Assembly: GCA_001304035.1 (NCBI GenBank)
Contig: LJUD01000011.1
Coordinates: 1 to 18,745 of the forward strand
Direction of reading: 5' to 3'
Length of the DNA: 18,745 nucleotides
DNA from: a bacterium SM23_31
Lineage (GTDB): Bacteria; SM23-31
This document shows positions 1 through 7,561 of this stretch, one piece after another (the first letter of the stretch is position 1; every line of letters starts with the position of its first letter). The notes beneath the pieces are model-generated. The model searched no databases. It saw only the letters and a program-made list of their open reading frames with translations, and was not told the origin of the DNA. A program made the translations under genes and the position numbers.

Positions 1-63
1 CCCTTGCCTTTATATGCAGTATTTGCGATATTGATATTAATTCCAAAAAGTTTTTCGAAAAAC

Positions 64-2250
64 ATGCCCAAAATAACGGATATATCGTTAATTCTGCACG
101 GCAGCGCACTGCTGTTTTTTGTACTGCTGATTGCAGGGTTGATTACAATAATTTTCATGTACCGGCGTACCACTCCTCCGGCACAGAACCGGGTAAGAGT
201 AACGCTTGCCGTTATGAGGATGGGTGCGGTCGTCGGTATTGTAGCCCTGCTTTTCACGCCCCTGCTGACACTGTCGCTCGAACAGCATAAAAAACCGGTT
301 ATTGCACTGCTGATTGATACGTCCTCAAGTATGAATATTACGGATAAAACTGTGAACAGGCGTGAAAGTGTACTGGATTTGTTGAACAGCGGCGGATTGA
401 AAGATATATCGAGAGATTTAGACATTCGGTATTATTCGTTTGATCATGAGGCTGTGGAATTTTATCCGGAAAAAACCGATTCTCTCCACTCCAACGGCGA
501 GGGCACCGATATCGCTTCAGCGATAAGATCGGCTGTTGAAAAGGCGAAGGACTACTCCTTGAGAAATATAATACTGGTGAGCGACGGCATCTACAATCTT
601 GGAGAAAATCCGGTTAAAACTGCCGAAGAACTTGGTGTTCCCGTTATGGCAATAGGAGTCGGGGACCCGGCGCCCCAGCGGGATGCGCTTATCTCGAATA
701 TTCAAGCCAATGAGATTGCGTATGCAGGGATCACTATTCCGGTTACCGTCTCAATAAGAAGCAGCGGTTACAGCGGTGCTGCCGCTGAAGTTATACTTAC
801 TGCCGACAGCATAATGCTCGATTCACAGGTGATTCAACTGCCCGAAAATAACAGGGAACGCTCAGTTACATTCGATTATACACCGGCTGAGGCAGGGACC
901 CGCAAATTGCAGATTGAAATTTCATCCCGGGAAAATGAAATAACTACTTTGAATAACCGCCGCGAGTTTTTTATAAAAGTTCTCGAAAGTAAAATTAATA
1001 TTTTAATCGCTGCAGGTCGTCCCAACCAGGATTATGCTTTCTTGAAGAGGACCCTGGAGAAAAACGAAAATTTTTCAGTAACCGGATTTGTGCAGAAACC
1101 GGGCGGCTATTATTATGAAGTATCGGACGAAATTGCAAGGGAGCTGGGATCGTTTCACCTGTTTATACTTGTTGATTTTCCTGCCGGCGAAGACCATGAC
1201 AATGTGGCGCAGGCTATTCGGCAGGAGATAACGGCAAACAAGAAACCGGTCATGTATATCCGGGGGGAATCTCTGTCTGCCGGGCAATTGCAGCGTTTTT
1301 CGGATATTGTATCGGTTAAAGGTTTTGTAAACCAGGGTGGGTTAGAAGAAGTGTATCTCCGGTTAACAAAATCAGCATTTGAACATCCCGTGTTTCGCAT
1401 TTCTGACGATCCGGGTGAGAACGCTGCAATGTGGGAAAAGATGCCTCCGGTTTTTACTGCCGGTGCCGTACCGGTTCCAGCCGACACCGCCGGGATAATG
1501 GGCAGAATCGATGCGGTTCGTACTATAAGGTCGGGCTTTGCCGCCGATACGCCGTTATTATTTTTAAACCGGATTGATGAGCGGAAATCCCTCTTTTTCA
1601 ATATGTATAATTTGTGGCGGTGGAAGCTGATGGCTCTTCGGGATGCGGACATTACAGGACTTTACGACACGCTGATGAAAAATTGCGTCAGATGGCTGGT
1701 TAACAGGGAGGACAGCAAGCTGTTTCGTGTTGCAGCAAATAAGGAATTCTATCAAAACGGTGAGCAGGTGGTTGTTAATGTACAGGTGTATACTGAAAAC
1801 TACGATCCCGTTGATGATGCCGAAGTGCATGTAAGTGTCCGGAAAAGCGGTGTTACATTAAACCGGATTCTGCAGTCTTTTGGCGACGGCAATTATACAG
1901 CCGCAATGGAGATTCTTGAGCCCGGAGAATATTCCATTGACGGCGAAGCCTTGCGGGGAAACAGGATGTTAGGGAGGGATAGTTGTGAATTCGCAATCGG
2001 AGAATACAGCATAGAGATGCTAAAAACCGCAATGGACAGCACGCTGCTTTCACAGGTTGCTTCCGTCTCCGGGGGACGTTATTTTAACCTCCGTGAGGCC
2101 GGAGAATTATCAGCACAGCTCGACCGGAATCCGGAAGTTGTGTATAAAAAAATCGATATCGAGATATGGAACAAAACATGGCTGCTTGCTGCGATTATTC
2201 TTCTACTCTGCATGGAGTGGTTTGTCCGAAAAAGGCTCGGCATGCTGTAA
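64..2250 (+). CDS. VWA-domain membrane protein with GATase-like and beta-sandwich domains
   Basis: Probably a cell-envelope VWA protein of the BatA-like or 'VWA domain-containing membrane protein' type; its partner is unknown. Numbered from ATG 64 (728 aa): two N-terminal membrane segments (about 8-32 and 50-70), then a VWA domain with an intact metal-binding MIDAS (D85-T-S87-S-S89, T148 in GEGTD, D174 in SDG). A beta-sandwich follows (about 210-305), then an alpha/beta region resembling class I glutamine-amidotransferase-like domains (about 310-405, beginning INILIAAGRP) with no obvious catalytic Cys, a second beta-sandwich (about 555-660) and a C-terminal membrane helix (705-724). The frame stays open to base 1, with a TTG at 4, so the protein could start further upstream. 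I prefer ATG 64 because it places the first membrane helix at the usual distance, although no clear Shine-Dalgarno precedes it. Domain identities are from motif reading; the VWA call is firm, the amidotransferase-like call moderate. Confidence 0.85.
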   Translation: MPKITDISLILHGSALLFFVLLIAGLITIIFMYRRTTPPAQNRVRVTLAVMRMGAVVGIVALLFTPLLTLSLEQHKKPVIALLIDTSSSMNITDKTVNRRESVLDLLNSGGLKDISRDLDIRYYSFDHEAVEFYPEKTDSLHSNGEGTDIASAIRSAVEKAKDYSLRNIILVSDGIYNLGENPVKTAEELGVPVMAIGVGDPAPQRDALISNIQANEIAYAGITIPVTVSIRSSGYSGAAAEVILTADSIMLDSQVIQLPENNRERSVTFDYTPAEAGTRKLQIEISSRENEITTLNNRREFFIKVLESKINILIAAGRPNQDYAFLKRTLEKNENFSVTGFVQKPGGYYYEVSDEIARELGSFHLFILVDFPAGEDHDNVAQAIRQEITANKKPVMYIRGESLSAGQLQRFSDIVSVKGFVNQGGLEEVYLRLTKSAFEHPVFRISDDPGENAAMWEKMPPVFTAGAVPVPADTAGIMGRIDAVRTIRSGFAADTPLLFLNRIDERKSLFFNMYNLWRWKLMALRDADITGLYDTLMKNCVRWLVNREDSKLFRVAANKEFYQNGEQVVVNVQVYTENYDPVDDAEVHVSVRKSGVTLNRILQSFGDGNYTAAMEILEPGEYSIDGEALRGNRMLGRDSCEFAIGEYSIEMLKTAMDSTLLSQVASVSGGRYFNLREAGELSAQLDRNPEVVYKKIDIEIWNKTWLLAAIILLLCMEWFVRKRLGML

Positions 2251-2340
2251 AATAAATGACAATCGAAAATATAATTGTGTATTTTTATAAAGCGGCGTAT
2301 ATTTGATGTTGTTGAATTCAGTATAAATCACATTACTATA

Positions 2341-2361
2341 CAACTGACAACTGACAACTTG
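2341..2361. repeat. Tandem CAACTGA heptamer repeat
   Basis: Two perfect copies of CAACTGA are followed by a third copy with one inserted T, directly upstream of the ribosome-binding site (GAAGGGAAGG, 2361-2370) of the small membrane protein gene. Similar 'actgacaactgacaa' runs are common intergenic repeats in related genomes; that is recollection, not a search. Confidence 0.5.
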
Positions 2362-2376
2362 AAGGGAAGGCACAAA

Positions 2377-2571
2377 ATGACATGCAACATCGGAAATGCA
2401 GACAGGGCGATTCGGTTCATCGCCGGGATTATTATTATTGCTGTTGGAATATATTTCAGATCGTGGTGGGGCGCAATAGGACTCATTTTCATAGTAACAG
2501 CCGCGATCCGGTGGTGTCCGCTTTATCTGCCGTTTAAAATTTCTACCGGTAAATCAAAAAAGGCTGAGTAG
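2377..2571 (+). CDS. DUF2892 / YgaP-like inner-membrane protein
   Basis: A 64-residue protein matching the DUF2892 (YgaP-like transmembrane) family: an N-terminal NIGNADRAIR motif, two closely spaced hydrophobic helices (about 13-28 and 31-45) joined by a short RSWW turn, and the characteristic CPLYLPF sequence at about 47-53. Family members are small membrane proteins, sometimes fused to a rhodanese domain; their function is poorly known. The frame is open upstream to 2275, but ATG 2377 is chosen because GAAGGGAAGG lies just before it and the family motif starts right after it. The gene stands alone on the + strand, 126 bases after the VWA gene. Confidence 0.85.
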   Translation: MTCNIGNADRAIRFIAGIIIIAVGIYFRSWWGAIGLIFIVTAAIRWCPLYLPFKISTGKSKKAE

Positions 2572-2874
2572 CTGTATTTTTAGAATATGCATTCCCGCCC
2601 TGCGGGATGTTCACTTTTTAGTAAAATGTCTTTATCTGTCTTCAGCGTGACGTACAGGAATGTCTGTTTCGTGCACCCTGCCGGTGCCTGCGTATATTCC
2701 GGTCTTATCTCCGGGTATGCAAAAAATAATAAGTGAAATAATCCTTGACAAAAACACCGGAATTTTGCTAATTCACCGGTAGGCTTTGAATTTTCATGGA
2801 TTTATTTTCTCTTTAAACAAAGAAAAATATCATTGAATATTTATTTTTAAGAAAATCTTTTCTACTTTATTATC
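2572..2874. other. Intergenic region with short palindrome and weak promoter candidate
   Basis: No gene is visible in these 303 bases. They hold a CCCGC-type hairpin near the left end (listed separately) and a possible promoter for the following gene: TTGACA at 2745-2750 followed about 18 bases later by TAATTC (2769-2774), a weak -10 box. An imperfect dyad with ACCGG at one end and CCGGT at the other lies at about 2756-2780, over the candidate -10. Confidence 0.4.
2593..2607. repeat. Short palindrome, CCCGC-NNN-GCGGG family
   Basis: TCCCGC and GCGGGA arms flank a 3-base CCT loop, 22 bases after the stop of the DUF2892-like gene. The same design recurs at 4698-4714 and 15427-15443. The bases that follow (TGTTCACTTTTTA) are too weakly T-rich to claim a Rho-independent terminator, although that role is possible. 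Confidence 0.6.
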
Positions 2875-3477
2875 ATGTATGCAATAATAGCAGCAATATT
2901 AGGTCCTTTATTAACCTGGATTCTTTTTACTCATTTCTACCCGGAATATAAAAAATGGCAAGAAAAAAAATTGGGAAAAGTTAGATTACTTAAAATAATA
3001 AAAAATCAAGCTGAACATTTGCAAAAATACTTTGAAGAAATAATTGATGATTTGAATAAAAATGAAAAGATAAGCGATCCTTTTTATGATTTTCCATTTG
3101 ATTTAAGTGATAATATTATTAATCTTATAACTCAATATGGTTTTGAAGATGATGAAATAAAAAAGTTTATTGATCATTATATTATTTTATTATCTTGCCG
3201 GAATAAAAAAATAGCTCAAAAAAATGAATTGAACATTTTTTTAGAATCTAAGCAAAAAAACAATATTATTATTGAAGAATGTAATAAACTCATAGATAAA
3301 AATAATAAAATTAGTCTAAAACAATTTTTAGAAAAATGCTACCCAACTATTGGGCTTGTATATTCTTTCTTTTACGATGATATAGATCTTATTAAATCGG
3401 GTATATTTAATATTGTTAAAATAATTTTTAATTGTAACAATAGTAAAAACAAAAATAAAAACGAAAATAGTAAATAA
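2875..3477 (+). CDS. AT-rich hypothetical protein with N-terminal membrane helix
   Basis: A 200-residue protein I do not recognise. It has one N-terminal hydrophobic helix (about 2-19, IIAAILGPLLTWILF) followed by a long, highly charged Lys/Glu/Asn-rich region predicted to be helical, with a coiled-coil-like stretch at about 30-65. It ends in an Asn/Lys-rich tail. Probable topology is a membrane anchor with a cytoplasmic domain. Base composition is much more AT-rich than the flanking genes and matches the minus-strand cluster at 15.6-18.5 kb, which suggests acquired or lineage-specific DNA. No convincing Shine-Dalgarno precedes the ATG, so the start is uncertain, but the membrane helix right after the ATG supports it. 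The length of the frame in AT-rich DNA and its amino-acid periodicity make it likely real. Confidence 0.6.
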   Translation: MYAIIAAILGPLLTWILFTHFYPEYKKWQEKKLGKVRLLKIIKNQAEHLQKYFEEIIDDLNKNEKISDPFYDFPFDLSDNIINLITQYGFEDDEIKKFIDHYIILLSCRNKKIAQKNELNIFLESKQKNNIIIEECNKLIDKNNKISLKQFLEKCYPTIGLVYSFFYDDIDLIKSGIFNIVKIIFNCNNSKNKNKNENSK

Positions 3478-3583
3478 CATGGCTTATTTATAAAATTCTC
3501 ATTTATTGTAACTAATATCTTTATTTATATGGATTTAGATAAATTTTAAATTGTAGTTTCAATCCGGCTCAGCGGTATAATTT

Positions 3584-3607
3584 CTTTGCGGCTTTGCGAC
3601 TTTGCGA
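3584..3607. repeat. Three tandem CTTTGCGR octamers
   Basis: CTTTGCGG, CTTTGCGA and CTTTGCGA follow each other without spacing upstream of the next gene. Sequences of the type 'tttgcggctttgcgtctttgcgag' are a widespread intergenic repeat class in environmental bacterial genomes (recollection). A related sequence overlaps the end of the MFS gene near 5728-5740. Confidence 0.5.
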
Positions 3608-3653
3608 GAGAATTTTTAGATTACATAAAAAATCATATTAAATCGAGGTTTTT

Positions 3654-4697
3654 ATGAAAAAAAGCGGTGAAAGTAAACTATCGTTATGGAGTAATTTGTT
3701 TAACTCGTTAACCAGGTTTATCTGGGTTATTATTGCGGTAATTATTTTGGCTGCTGTCGGTAAATTGCTGTTGGTGACCGGTAATAAAGATGAAGAAGAG
3801 ACTGTTACGGGAAAAAGTACAAAACCTGTTTTGACGAAGCCCGAATTCCCGAGGGAAGAAATTAACGAATCCCTCGCTCAAGCCCTTTTTACTTCAAGAA
3901 CTATGACCGAAGAATTCGCTTCAGAGAGACTGGAGGTATGGGTGGACAGCTTAATGGTTCGTGTCGATAATTCTTTTCTTGACTGGTACTTCGGTTATTT
4001 CAATCAGCAAATCATCGGTCTTAAATCGCTTGTGCAGGGAGCTTTGCATTACGTATTTGAAAGCCAGCCGACGGCTGCGGAAAGGCTTACCGGGGAATTT
4101 CAGGAAGAATTTGCCGTGCGCGTTCTCAGAAAACAGATTGCCCAGATGGAAATCGAGAGAATTACAGGAGATATTGTGGAGTTTTATGTCGGAGAACTTC
4201 AGAAAAATGTGAATGAAATTCCCTCCCGCTATAATATACCACAGGGCGAATGGGAAAGATATCTTGACGATGTATCGTTTATAATTATTGATACCGAAGG
4301 GAACAGAAGCGTACCGGTATCATTTAAAACCATCTTTGCCGGCGGTATCGGTGGAGCGGCGCTTCTTACTTCCAAGCTGATAGGCCCGATAACTGCAAAA
4401 TTGGGAATGAAAACCGGAGCTAAATTTGCCGGAAAGGCGGGGGCTCAAATAGCGGCTAAAACAGGTGCCAAAGTTGCCGCTAAAATAGGTGGGAAAATGG
4501 CGGGATTATACATAGGCGTCGGTGTGCTCGCATGGGACCTGTGGGACCACCATGAAACCAAGGAAGCAAATAAACCTATATTAAGACAAAATATCTATGA
4601 TTATTTACAAGAAGTGAAGCATTCTCTTCTCTATGATACCGAATCAGGGATAATAACATCGATCAATGAAATAGAAAAAAACATAAAAATTAAATAA
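3654..4697 (+). CDS. Unrecognised membrane protein with Gly/Ala/Lys octad repeats
   Basis: A 347-residue protein of unknown function. After a short basic N-terminus there is one membrane helix (about 23-42), an acidic/Thr-Lys linker (44-70), then a mainly helical, probably extracytoplasmic domain (70-215) with a VDNSFLDWYFGYF segment. A hydrophobic helix (about 227-245) leads into four tandem octads: TGAKFAGK, AGAQIAAK, TGAKVAAK, IGGKMAGL (254-285). A further hydrophobic stretch (284-297) and a charged tail follow. The octads put small residues and lysines on fixed helix faces, a glycine-zipper-like pattern. I recall unannotated proteins in other phyla with a similar DWYY...Ala/Gly/Lys-repeat layout, but cannot name a family. 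ATG 3654 follows a GAGG ribosome-binding site. Composition is ordinary for the window, so transfer is not obvious. Confidence 0.75.
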   Translation: MKKSGESKLSLWSNLFNSLTRFIWVIIAVIILAAVGKLLLVTGNKDEEETVTGKSTKPVLTKPEFPREEINESLAQALFTSRTMTEEFASERLEVWVDSLMVRVDNSFLDWYFGYFNQQIIGLKSLVQGALHYVFESQPTAAERLTGEFQEEFAVRVLRKQIAQMEIERITGDIVEFYVGELQKNVNEIPSRYNIPQGEWERYLDDVSFIIIDTEGNRSVPVSFKTIFAGGIGGAALLTSKLIGPITAKLGMKTGAKFAGKAGAQIAAKTGAKVAAKIGGKMAGLYIGVGVLAWDLWDHHETKEANKPILRQNIYDYLQEVKHSLLYDTESGIITSINEIEKNIKIK

Positions 4698-4714
4698 ATC
4701 CCGTTCAGCGGGAT
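4698..4714. repeat. Short palindrome after stop codon
   Basis: ATCCCG and CGGGAT arms start at the first base after the TAA of the preceding gene, with a T-G wobble extending the stem. It belongs to the CCCGC/GCGGG palindrome set. No T-run follows, so it is more likely a repeat or an mRNA 3'-end stabiliser than a Rho-independent terminator. Confidence 0.55.
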
Positions 4715-4940
4715 CACCTTAACGTGAAGATTTAAATAATCTGAGTTATCATTTGAAAGTAATATTAATTCTTATTCCTTCTAAATATTTCCTTGCGGTG
4801 GTAACCAATGAATCTTTTCTCTGTGTTTTTGCGTTTCTTCGGTAAAAAAAAATAAATCCGTTCATTTTCACAATAGTAGTGGAACATTTTGCCAATTCTC
4901 TTTGTTATCATAAACAAGCAGCGCAGAGAAAGGAACATAA

Positions 4941-5369
4941 ATGAAAAGTGCCAGAAATCTGACAGCACCCTGCGGTATTTACTGTCCTAATTGCGAAGTG
5001 TACGTAGAAAATATCTCCGATGAAACAGTGGAATTCCTTGCAAAACACATGCCCATCAACAAAATGAAAGTAGCATGCAAAGGATGCCGGGTAGAAAAAG
5101 GCAGCCAGATGCTTTTTTCTTCCTGTTCGGTGTTTGATTGTGCTAAAGGGAAAGAAATTGAGTTTTGTTTTGAATGTGATGATTTCCCGTGCGAAAAGCT
5201 TCAACCGGTCGCAGAAGGCGCAGACAAAAATCCGCACAACTTGAAACTCTACAATTTATGCAGAATTAAAAAAATCGGAATTAAAAAGTGGGTTAAAGAA
5301 GAACCCGAAATCAGAAAAAAGTACTTCAACGGTAAATTTATCCCCGGATGCAGCCCCCGAATTCAGTAA
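4941..5369 (+). CDS. DUF3795 cysteine-rich protein
   Basis: A 142-residue cytoplasmic protein (no signal peptide) matching the DUF3795 family. The N-terminus reads APCGIYCPNC (Cys11, Cys15, Cys18), then CKGCR (Cys46, Cys49), SCSVFDC (Cys62, Cys67), FCFECDDFPC (Cys76, Cys79, Cys84) and a basic C-terminal half with KKWVKEEPEIRKKY. The ordered cysteine pairs suggest zinc or iron-sulfur binding; the family's biochemical function is not established. The length is typical. ATG 4941 has an AGAAAGGAAC ribosome-binding region just upstream. It stands alone between two intergenic regions, so context says nothing about its job. Confidence 0.88.
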   Translation: MKSARNLTAPCGIYCPNCEVYVENISDETVEFLAKHMPINKMKVACKGCRVEKGSQMLFSSCSVFDCAKGKEIEFCFECDDFPCEKLQPVAEGADKNPHNLKLYNLCRIKKIGIKKWVKEEPEIRKKYFNGKFIPGCSPRIQ

Positions 5370-5457
5370 TGCTGATAAAAAACATCTTGGAATAGAACAC
5401 TGAAATTCTTAACCAAGTATTAATTGCATAACTCATAAGTTACAAATAATAATATTA

Positions 5458-5623
5458 ACAGAACTTTGGCAAATTTTAAATTTATACTATTTATTTATCA
5501 AAAAATGCCGAAGATAACGCCCCGTGTACTCGGGGCGGCTACCGATTATATTTTTTTATTATCTATAAATTGTAGCCACATCCACGAATCTTCGGGATGC
5601 GCTTAATTTTGCCAAAGTACTGT
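5458..5623. mobile_element. MITE-like element with ACAGWACTTTGGCAAA terminal inverted repeats
   Basis: The left end (5458-5473) reads ACAGAACTTTGGCAAA. The reverse complement of the right end (5608-5623) reads ACAGTACTTTGGCAAA: 15 of 16 identical. The 166 bp between the outer ends encode nothing and contain a strong internal palindrome (5518-5537, CGCCCCG and CGGGGCG arms). Short length, terminal inverted repeats and absence of coding sequence fit a non-autonomous miniature element. I see no exact target-site duplication at its ends (ATTA occurs near both sides but is offset by one base), so mobility is inferred only. Confidence 0.6.
5518..5537. repeat. GTACTC palindrome copy inside the MITE-like element
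   Basis: CGCCCCG (5518-5524) and CGGGGCG (5531-5537) surround TGTACT. One base differs from the perfect CCCCGAGTACTCGGGG palindrome seen at 14533-14554 and 18558-18575, so it is a member of the same dispersed family. Confidence 0.7.
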
Positions 5624-5726
5624 CATTAAGTGAAATCGACAAAGATAAGAATTAATCATTTACACTTTTCCGGCAGTTCAAAATATCTTTCCCGCGGCAT
5701 TTTTGCAGAACGAATATTGGACCGGA

Positions 5727-6932
5727 TTATTTCTTTGCGTTTGAATTTTTCAGATTAGTAAATACTATCGTTTTTCTTAGTGCTGCAAACGACAATATCG
5801 CCAGCGTTTCCATAATAACGATGAACGTAAACAAATATGTGATGGATATATCATATAACAATCCCATAACTGTGCTTCCCATAAACCAGGAAGCGCCGTA
5901 AATTGTATTAAACATACCGAAAGCGAATCCCCTGCGGTTTACGGGTGTTAAATCTGCTATTGCAGCGCGCATTACCGTCTCGTGAATTCCCATAACCATG
6001 CCCCATAGAATAACACCGATGAGCGCCAAAGCAAAACTGTTTGTAAATGCACAAAAGGGTATGGGAACGGTTAATAGTGGAATTACTATTAGTGATGACA
6101 TTCCCAGACTGTCGTATGTTTTACCAATGATCAGGGCAACAACACCATCCACTCCCATTGCAATCATGTAAAACAATGGGATTTGATAATCTTCTACAAC
6201 GGATTGGGTTTTAAAATGATATGCAATTAATTGAAAACTGACAAAACCTGCAATACTGAGGACTGTAAACAGTGAATATAACCAAAAAACGTTTGGAAGT
6301 TTGTCGCCGGTGCCAGGCTTTTGAGTTGTGCTTGTAGCAGTAGTTTCGAATTTTTCGGGTGCAGGAAACCGAAACCGTACAACAATTAGAATGGCTACTG
6401 TTAATAGAGCCGGGATCCAGAGAATTGTAAATCCCTCGCGATAGCTGCCCTTTAATAGAAAAACAAGCGAAAAAATGAGTGGACCTATAATAGCTCCGAT
6501 CTGGTCCATCGCTTCGTGTAAGCCAAATCCCAGTCCGCGGCCTACATGTTTTGCTGCATACGATATTATTACGTCTCTTGCAGGCTTTCTTATGCCTTTT
6601 CCAATTCGTTCCAGGCTTATAAGAATGACAGCAAGGTACCAGTGTCCTGCAAAAGCCAGAAACGGAATTGCCAGAAGTAATACGTAGCCGGTAATAGTCA
6701 GAAGCCAATACCGCTGAGTACGGTCGGCAATATACCCGGAAACCAGCCGGAAAACATAACCGGTAAATTCGCCAAATCCCGTAACAAAACCGACAACACC
6801 GGCGCTTGCGCCTAAAACTGCCAGGAAAGGACCGGTGATGCTTCGAGCTCCTTCATAAGTTATGTCGCCGAAGAGGCTGACAATGCCCAGAAGGATGATT
6901 AAACGATAGGCGGATCTCTTTGAATTGTACAT
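5727..6932 (-). CDS. MFS transporter, substrate unknown
   Basis: A 401-residue, 12-helix Major Facilitator Superfamily permease of the inner membrane. Evidence is the alternation of about 12 hydrophobic helices with a basic central loop (FETTATSTTQKPGTGDK, roughly residues 200-216), and the MFS motif-A-like GYIADRTQR at 66-74 after helix 2. The C-terminal half has RRGFAFGMFNTIYGASWFMG and MGLLYDISI, typical of bacterial drug-efflux-like MFS_1 proteins. Proton-coupled export or import is assumed from the superfamily; the substrate cannot be read from sequence. A TTG at 6950 would add six residues. ATG at 6930-6932 is preferred as the stronger start codon, though neither has a clear Shine-Dalgarno. 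It is transcribed away from the tricorn-type gene and converges on the DUF3795 gene. Confidence 0.87.
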   Translation of the reverse strand: MYNSKRSAYRLIILLGIVSLFGDITYEGARSITGPFLAVLGASAGVVGFVTGFGEFTGYVFRLVSGYIADRTQRYWLLTITGYVLLLAIPFLAFAGHWYLAVILISLERIGKGIRKPARDVIISYAAKHVGRGLGFGLHEAMDQIGAIIGPLIFSLVFLLKGSYREGFTILWIPALLTVAILIVVRFRFPAPEKFETTATSTTQKPGTGDKLPNVFWLYSLFTVLSIAGFVSFQLIAYHFKTQSVVEDYQIPLFYMIAMGVDGVVALIIGKTYDSLGMSSLIVIPLLTVPIPFCAFTNSFALALIGVILWGMVMGIHETVMRAAIADLTPVNRRGFAFGMFNTIYGASWFMGSTVMGLLYDISITYLFTFIVIMETLAILSFAALRKTIVFTNLKNSNAKK

Positions 6933-7561
6933 TTTATTTTCAAGGGACAATATAACCGGATAGTGTCTGAAAAAATAAAATTAATAGGATTTTTCACTAT
7001 ATTATATCTACTTTTGGGTATAGGAATAACGTCATTTTTTTGTATATTGTCAAGTACAATAAGGGGACAGTAAACAGATTATTGGGAAGAATGATGAGTT
7101 CAGTCTATTAGTAGTCTCCCACACTGCATTATATCCTGCTTAAATCATTGCCTGAGCAAGTATATACCGTCTCTCTTAGGAACTATAAACGCTTTTAGAG
7201 GGGCGCTCTCTGTGTCAAATCCCAATTCCTCATATAAAAACTATTGACTTTTATAATTCCATTTATTATATAGATTCTTGCAATCCAATGCAGTATTCTT
7301 ACCGGAAATTTCTTATATGGTTACAATTTAATTTTAGAGTTTACAGTTGTATTGTATTGGTGGAACATAATGAATATTTTTTATATTCCTTTTTTAAAAG
7401 GATGTTGATATAAACTTACCCACTTTTTTACAATTCATAACAATGTCGAATGAGCCGGAAGCATATCTATAAGTATTAACTGCTTTTCAATTGAATCTTT
7501 GAATATCTGAAACTTTAACAGTTACACAATTTAACGTATTAACAAAACAAGGAGAAATGCA
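6933..7561. other. Long divergent intergenic region, largely unexplained
   Basis: About 630 bases between the divergent MFS and tricorn-type genes. I see no coding frame, no strong hairpin and none of the window's palindromes here. It holds the Shine-Dalgarno AAGGAG (7549-7554) of the tricorn-type gene and a promoter candidate listed separately. The stretch 7080-7240 is less AT-rich and could be the remnant of a gene, but I cannot identify it. Confidence 0.5.
7244..7272 (+). promoter_or_regulatory. Candidate sigma-70-like promoter for the tricorn-type gene
   Basis: TTGACT (7244-7249) and TATATA (7267-7272) are separated by 17 bases, a good housekeeping-type spacing. It would give a leader of about 280 nt before ATG 7562. 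Members of the Bacteroidota often use a different promoter consensus, so this is a weak, sequence-only proposal. Confidence 0.3.

Larger units (their letters stand above)
5370..5726. other. Intergenic region holding a MITE-like element
   Basis: No gene is visible between the DUF3795 gene and the convergent MFS gene. Nearly half the stretch is the 166-bp inverted-repeat element described separately; the remainder is plain AT-rich sequence. Confidence 0.6.

Noticed and set aside
1155..1652. 165-codon open frame on the minus strand
   Set aside because: Lies wholly inside the well-supported VWA gene, with no recognisable motif; it is a shadow of that gene.
6211..6708. 165-codon open frame on the minus strand in another frame of the MFS gene
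   Set aside because: Cys/Ser-rich translation without hydrophobic periodicity, fully contained in the MFS gene.
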